Part shown: in pieces, positions 21,386 to 24,929 of the stretch
Position numbering within the stretch: the stretch's first letter is position 1
Layout of the letters: each line of letters begins with the position of its first letter
Origin: an uncultured Erysipelotrichaceae bacterium
Lineage (GTDB): Bacteria; Bacillota_I; Bacilli_A; RF39; UBA660
DNA length: 24,929 nt
Assembly: GCA_902766135.1 (NCBI GenBank)
Contig: CACXCK010000060.1
Coordinates: 1-24,929 of the forward strand
Direction of reading: 5' to 3'
Made by a program: the position numbers and the translations under genes
The notes under the pieces: model-generated
What the model was told of the DNA's origin: nothing
Database searches by the model: none
Seen by the model: the letters and a program-made list of their open reading frames with translations, nothing else

Positions 21386-22434
21386 TTAAACACCCACCTA
21401 AAAAAACGCTTAATAATATTATCTTGTTTTAAATGTTTATAAATAAATATTTTCTCCCCCATAACATAATTATTATCTAAATAAACAGAAATATATCCTG
21501 CTTCATCACCAATAATATCTTTATTTAATTCTATTTTAGTACTCACATTTTTCTTCTCTTTTTCATTTAAAAGCATATAAAGATCATTATTAACATAATA
21601 CTTTCCATCATAAGCAGGAACATAAAACCGTTCATGATTAACTACTAAAACTCTTTCATAATTATTAAATACTTCATTTGCCATATCCTCATGATCTTTA
21701 AAATCATTACCATCATTTAAAGTTACAACAATAACCCTCTTATGATTTTTTTCACTTACCGTTACAAGCGTTCTATGTGCTTTCTTAGTATATCCAGTTT
21801 TTCCCCCAAGCATATATTTATAACTATGTAAAAGCTTATTTTTATTTACCCAGGTATATTTTTTCATATTAGTTTGGCACTCATACTTTTTAGTATTAAT
21901 AATAGCCCTAAAAATATCATTTTTAATTGCGTAGCGCATAAGTTTAGCCATATCAAAAGCTGTTGAAACATTACCATTATCTCCTTCTTCTAAACCATGA
22001 TTATTAATAAAATGTGTACTCATAAGCCCTAGTTCATAAGCTTTTTTATTCATTAACTCTGTAAATTCCGGCATTCCTCCTGATACATGATAAGCTATTT
22101 CAATAGCGGCATCATTCCCACTTCGAAGCATTAAAGCATACAATAAATCCTTTAAACTAAGACGTTCTCCTACACTTAAATACACAGCACTACCATAAGA
22201 TTTTAAAACTTCATTTCCTACTTCTCGATAAGAATTAATATCCTTATTCTCTATCGCTACGATTGCTGTCATAATCTTAGTTGTACTAGCTATAAGCATT
22301 TTTTTAGAAGCACTCTTTTCCATGAGTACTCTTCCACTATCATAATCCATTACTAAATAAGACTCCGCCGAATAAGCTTTAACTACATTCATTTCTAGCA
22401 AAGCCAATATAAATACAAGTATTATCTTCATCAT
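21379..22434 (-). CDS. dacB: D-alanyl-D-alanine carboxypeptidase, sporulation type (DacB/DacF-like)
   Basis: Penicillin-binding protein that removes the terminal D-Ala from peptidoglycan stems, controlling cortex cross-linking. The protein has 351 residues. Signal peptide 1-~20 (cleavage near VVKA-YS). All three active-site motifs are present: S50-T-T-K53, S105-G-N107 and K212-T-G214. The C-terminal region after ~255 is beta-rich and ends in a short amphipathic segment (IIKRFFRWVFKW) that could bind the membrane. The position ahead of spmA-spmB matches B. subtilis dacB, hence the name; DacF is the alternative. GGTGAG precedes two tandem ATG codons, 22434 and 22431; the second is better spaced. 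Confidence 0.9.
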   Translation of the reverse strand: MMKIILVFILALLEMNVVKAYSAESYLVMDYDSGRVLMEKSASKKMLIASTTKIMTAIVAIENKDINSYREVGNEVLKSYGSAVYLSVGERLSLKDLLYALMLRSGNDAAIEIAYHVSGGMPEFTELMNKKAYELGLMSTHFINNHGLEEGDNGNVSTAFDMAKLMRYAIKNDIFRAIINTKKYECQTNMKKYTWVNKNKLLHSYKYMLGGKTGYTKKAHRTLVTVSEKNHKRVIVVTLNDGNDFKDHEDMANEVFNNYERVLVVNHERFYVPAYDGKYYVNNDLYMLLNEKEKKNVSTKIELNKDIIGDEAGYISVYLDNNYVMGEKIFIYKHLKQDNIIKRFFRWVFKW

Positions 22435-22456
22435 CTCACCAATAAATTTTATTACA

Positions 22457-22490
22457 CAAAAAAAGAAATAATACCCATATATTATTTCTT
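22457..22490 (-). terminator. Terminator of the RNHCP gene
   Basis: An 11-bp perfect stem (22463-22473 with 22480-22490), 6-nt loop, then T run on the minus strand. It overlaps the distal TAA stop at 22489, showing where the RNHCP gene originally ended. Confidence 0.88.
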
Positions 22491-22806
22491 AATCTACATC
22501 ATGAGACATTATTTTAATAATCATATCTATATCATCATCTTTAGCGCTAATATTTCGTTTAATCATCCCACATTTATCACACTCATAGACAATTTTATAC
22601 TGTCCTTTTTTCCAATTAACAACATCAATCGGCCGCTATACTCCGTGGCACTCGCACAATCTGTCTCCAGGATTATTATCAACATGCTTACTACATAAAC
22701 AAAAAGGACAATGATCACGAGCTGTATAAGATAACTTAGAAACATGCTTACCACAAACATCGCAGATAAACTCTTCATCTCGCATTATAAATTTAGCAAC
22801 ATCCAT
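22489..22806 (-). pseudogene. RNHCP-domain zinc-ribbon protein interrupted by an in-frame amber codon
   Basis: Read through, the frame gives 105 codons with one TAG (22638-22636) at codon 57. The first part has the RNHCP hallmarks: FICDVCGKHV, YTARDHCPFCLCSKHVD, PGDRLCECHGV. The part after the stop continues the same family: RPIDVVNWKKGQYKIVYECDKCG then MIKRNISAKDDD. Both halves sit in one frame with no indel, and the terminator follows the distal stop. RNHCP is a small zinc-binding family of unknown function. The ATG at 22806 follows GGTGAATGTT. Either a recent nonsense mutation, readthrough, or a sequence error. TAG is a normal stop elsewhere in this window, so recoding is unlikely. Confidence 0.8.
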
Positions 22807-22839
22807 AACATTCACCAATATAATTTTACTACAAAAAAA

Positions 22840-23433
22840 TTAATTAGAAAACATTTTTACTAATTCACTCATCCGATGTAATTCATAAGTATCACCATTA
22901 TTTAAATAGTATTTTAATTTCTTAATAATTTTATCATAATTACTCTCTTCAGATCCAAACCACTCATAATGTAAAAATCTCGCTTCTTCTTGATTATTAC
23001 TACTAATAATATTATTTATTTCATTAGTTAATAACTCTTTATCCATAATAGCCCTTCTAACATCTTTATTAAATGGTATTTTAAAACCCATTGATATATC
23101 AACATTATCAAGAGACATATCACTATATTTATCTATAATTGTAGCTTCCTCTTCTAATAACAACCTGCTTCTTTTTAATTCCTTGCCTAAGTTATCAAAT
23201 AAAATAGCTAATGCATCATAAGTAGAGACAAAAAGTATCCATCCATTTCCACTCATATATTTACTAACATTTCCAATACTAATACGATGTCTCATAATAT
23301 CCATCATTTTTCTTTTAGTAATTTTTATGACTGGCACTCGTCTAACACTCTCATAAGAGTCCCTAACATTCCAATCATAAACCATCCATTCTCCCCCAGT
23401 TTTATTAACTAATAAACTACGATAATATTGCAT
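22840..23433 (-). CDS. Uncharacterised protein, C-terminus weakly CarD-like
   Basis: The protein has 197 residues from the ATG at 23433; AAAGGAGACATAAAG directly precedes it, which rules out the in-frame ATG at 23451 that lies across this site. Soluble and highly charged, no signal peptide. The C-terminal third (SNNQEEARFLHYEWF...NYDKIIKKLKYYLNNGDTYELHRMSELV) has the rhythm of the CarD/TRCF-interacting family's helical end (W...K..L..GD..EL...L), and KIPFNKDVRRAI recalls its VP...VR segment. The N-terminal Tudor-like barrel is not apparent, so this is a weak lead only. It overlaps the small membrane gene upstream by 17 nt. Confidence 0.5.
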   Translation of the reverse strand: MQYYRSLLVNKTGGEWMVYDWNVRDSYESVRRVPVIKITKRKMMDIMRHRISIGNVSKYMSGNGWILFVSTYDALAILFDNLGKELKRSRLLLEEEATIIDKYSDMSLDNVDISMGFKIPFNKDVRRAIMDKELLTNEINNIISSNNQEEARFLHYEWFGSEESNYDKIIKKLKYYLNNGDTYELHRMSELVKMFSN

Positions 23434-23623
23434 CTTTATGTCTCCTTTCATAATAGTTTAAGGCTAATAGAAGCACTCCCCAAACTACTAACCAACACTC
23501 CATTTTTCTACTTATAAAATGGACGTATTCAAAAAAACTATACCCCATTGATAAAACATTTAAATATAAAACCAAAAAAAACAACCCTATTGAACACATT
23601 AAAATTCCTAATACTATTTTCAT
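23417..23623 (-). CDS. Small two-helix membrane protein
   Basis: The protein has 68 residues with two hydrophobic helices (1-~27 and ~43-58), a short loop with FFEYVHFISRK, and a basic end (ERRHK). No family recognised. It overlaps the next gene by 17 nt, which suggests coupling and supports it being real; however there is no good ribosome site before the ATG at 23623. It is the first gene after the divergent uppP promoter region. Confidence 0.45.
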   Translation of the reverse strand: MKIVLGILMCSIGLFFLVLYLNVLSMGYSFFEYVHFISRKMECWLVVWGVLLLALNYYERRHKDAILS

Positions 23624-23688
23624 AACATAACATATGAAAACAATTTCTATTTTATTATTTTTATAGTATAATGTACTAAGGTGATAGT

Positions 23689-24501
23689 ATGAATTTATTA
23701 AAATATATCTTATTAGGCATTTTACAAGGTTTTACAGAGCCATTACCCATTTCCTCCTCAGGACACTTAGTACTCGCTAAAAACCTATTTAACACCAACA
23801 TGATAAACGACGTCAATTTTGAAATAATTGTTAACTTCGGCTCATTTATTGCTATAGTATTAATCTTTTGGCAAGATATCATTAGACTAATCAAATCTTT
23901 TTTCACCTACATTCTAAAAAAAGAAAAAAGAGCGTCTTTACATAATGACTTCCATTACTGCCTCTTAATTATTATTGGTACTATTCCAGTAGGATTAGCA
24001 GGAGTCCTCCTAAAAGATAAAATTGATGAATTATCCGGTAATATGACTATTCTTGGTATTGCCTTTATTATTACCGCAATAATGCTTTTTATAGTAAAAA
24101 ACTCCAAAGGCAAAAAAGAAGATAATGACATTACCATTAAAGATGCCATAACAATTGGCCTAATTCAAATGATTGCTTTAATGCCTGGAATTAGTAGAAG
24201 TGGTTCGGTTTTAGTAGGATGCCTACTATGTGGATTATCAAGAAAAAGTTCTTTAAAATATACATTCATGTTATATCTTCCAGTATCAATAGCTTCAATG
24301 CTTTTAGGCGTTAAAGACTTAATGGAAACTGGTATCTCCTCTTCACTCTTAATATCATACTTCTTAGGTGGATGTGCCGCATGTGTCGTAACATATTACT
24401 CATATAAATGGTTATCTAAAATAGTTCAAAATGGTCGTCTATGGAAATTTTCAATCTACTGTTTTTTACTAGGGATATTCGTTCTCATATACTTTCGTTA
24501 A
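23689..24501 (+). CDS. uppP: Undecaprenyl-diphosphatase UppP (BacA)
   Basis: Integral membrane enzyme that dephosphorylates undecaprenyl pyrophosphate, recycling the lipid carrier for peptidoglycan; overexpression gives bacitracin resistance. The protein has 270 residues, usual length. Both signature motifs are present: LQGFTEPLPISSSGH (E17, S22-S24, H26) and PGISRSGS (166-172, R170). In the first motif the usual TEFLP is TEPLP. About eight hydrophobic helices. AAGGTGAT lies 3 nt before the ATG. A likely promoter is TTTCTA-N17-TATAAT (23644-23672), weak at -35. Ends at a terminator shared with rmuC. Confidence 0.95.
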   Translation: MNLLKYILLGILQGFTEPLPISSSGHLVLAKNLFNTNMINDVNFEIIVNFGSFIAIVLIFWQDIIRLIKSFFTYILKKEKRASLHNDFHYCLLIIIGTIPVGLAGVLLKDKIDELSGNMTILGIAFIITAIMLFIVKNSKGKKEDNDITIKDAITIGLIQMIALMPGISRSGSVLVGCLLCGLSRKSSLKYTFMLYLPVSIASMLLGVKDLMETGISSSLLISYFLGGCAACVVTYYSYKWLSKIVQNGRLWKFSIYCFLLGIFVLIYFR

Positions 24502-24530
24502 AAAAAAGATCTACAGTTGTAGATTTTTTT
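24502..24530. terminator. Bidirectional terminator between uppP and rmuC
   Basis: ATCTAC-AGTT-GTAGAT core stem (24509-24524) flanked by A runs on the left and T runs on the right, so it works for both convergent genes. It starts right after the uppP TAA and touches the rmuC TAA. Confidence 0.88.
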
Positions 24531-24929
24531 TATTCTTTATAATCTAATTTATCTAAATCAACATGATTTATAGAATCAAACCTTTTAGTAATTTTCTCCG
24601 TTGTAATATGTATATCTTTAACATCTTTACTAACTGTATCAATACTTCTAGATAGTTTATCCCAACGTTCTCTATAACGATCAAAATCAAGTGCTAACTT
24701 ATTTAACTCAGATTGAATAACTTTTGCATACTTATCTCTTTCCATATTCTTAATAATCATATGCACAGTAGTTAAAGTACTCATTAAAGTTGTCGGACTT
24801 GCTATCCACACATGATGTTCATAAGCATATTTTAAAATATCAGAATGATATGCATGAATCTCTGCAAATATCGCTTCAGCTGGCAAAAACATAATAGCTT
24901 GATCAGCCGTAACATCAGGAATAATATAC
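24530..24929 (-). CDS. rmuC: RmuC-family DNA recombination protein, C-terminal part
   Basis: The frame is open to the window edge, so only the last ~132 residues are seen. YIIPDVTADQAIMFLPAEAI then FAEIHAYHSDILKYAYEHHV, WIASPTTLMSTLTTVHMI are the conserved core of RmuC (PD-D/E-like fold family, implicated in limiting inversions and other recombination at inverted repeats). The end is coiled-coil-like (NKLALDFDRYRERWDKLSRS) and finishes DKLDYKE. The ATG at 24892 is internal and not the start: the conserved motif extends upstream of it. Confidence 0.93.
   Translation of the reverse strand, partial: YIIPDVTADQAIMFLPAEAIFAEIHAYHSDILKYAYEHHVWIASPTTLMSTLTTVHMIIKNMERDKYAKVIQSELNKLALDFDRYRERWDKLSRSIDTVSKDVKDIHITTEKITKRFDSINHVDLDKLDYKE

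Noticed and set aside
22636..22638. TAG as a recoded sense codon in this genome
   Set aside because: TAG ends several other genes at sensible places, for example 1091, 4296, 8258, 10473 and 12875, some directly next to terminators.
22563..22778. A 71-residue hydrophobic minus-strand frame
   Set aside because: It is a shadow of the RNHCP gene, whose zinc-ribbon motifs lie in another frame.
1..24929. CRISPR array, insertion sequence or prophage
   Set aside because: No regularly spaced short repeats, transposase, integrase or phage structural gene is visible in any frame.

Overview
The window is AT-rich, densely packed Firmicutes DNA. Its gene content points to a spore-forming Bacilli or Erysipelotrichia-like gut lineage: the DnaB/DnaI helicase loaders of low-GC Firmicutes, the sporulation pair spoIIGA-sigE, dacB-spmA-spmB, a class B sortase and uppP. 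TAA, TAG and TGA all end genes here, so the standard bacterial code applies. Almost everything lies on the minus strand; only the sortase and uppP are on plus. No gap exceeds about 200 bases, and I saw no insertion sequence, CRISPR array, rRNA or riboswitch.

Reading in plus coordinates: 1-1001 is the N-terminal part of a secreted surface protein whose 3' end lies outside the window. Then come a DUF4153-like membrane protein, a SUKH (SMI1/KNR4) protein, a tRNA-Thr(GGT), and an operon of a thioredoxin-like lipoprotein with dnaB and dnaI. At 6467-8167 is a paralogue of the first surface protein. Its last ~190 bp are much richer in G+C, with codons that look like a diversity-generating-retroelement variable region. 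A five-helix membrane protein, sigE and its processing protease spoIIGA follow, then two adjacent P-type ATPases (CtpE-like and PMCA-type calcium pump).

From 15.5 to 20.2 kb lies a cell-envelope block: an NPQTG-anchored secreted protein, divergent from a class B sortase with an unusual ~270-residue cytoplasmic N-terminus; a membrane protein with a proline-rich cytoplasmic tail and Ig-like outer domains; and a membrane-anchored glucosaminidase-like protein. Then come spmB, spmA and dacB (spore cortex and maturation), an RNHCP zinc-ribbon gene broken by one in-frame amber codon, two small unknown genes, uppP and the 3' end of rmuC.

The most interesting signals are the probable hypervariable C-terminus at 6548-6637, the sortase with a large unknown cytoplasmic domain beside its likely substrate, a thioredoxin-like lipoprotein with both catalytic cysteines replaced by serine, and the amber-interrupted RNHCP gene. 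Transcription units are well marked: several genes have good -35/-10 boxes, and many end in a hairpin that overlaps the stop codon.
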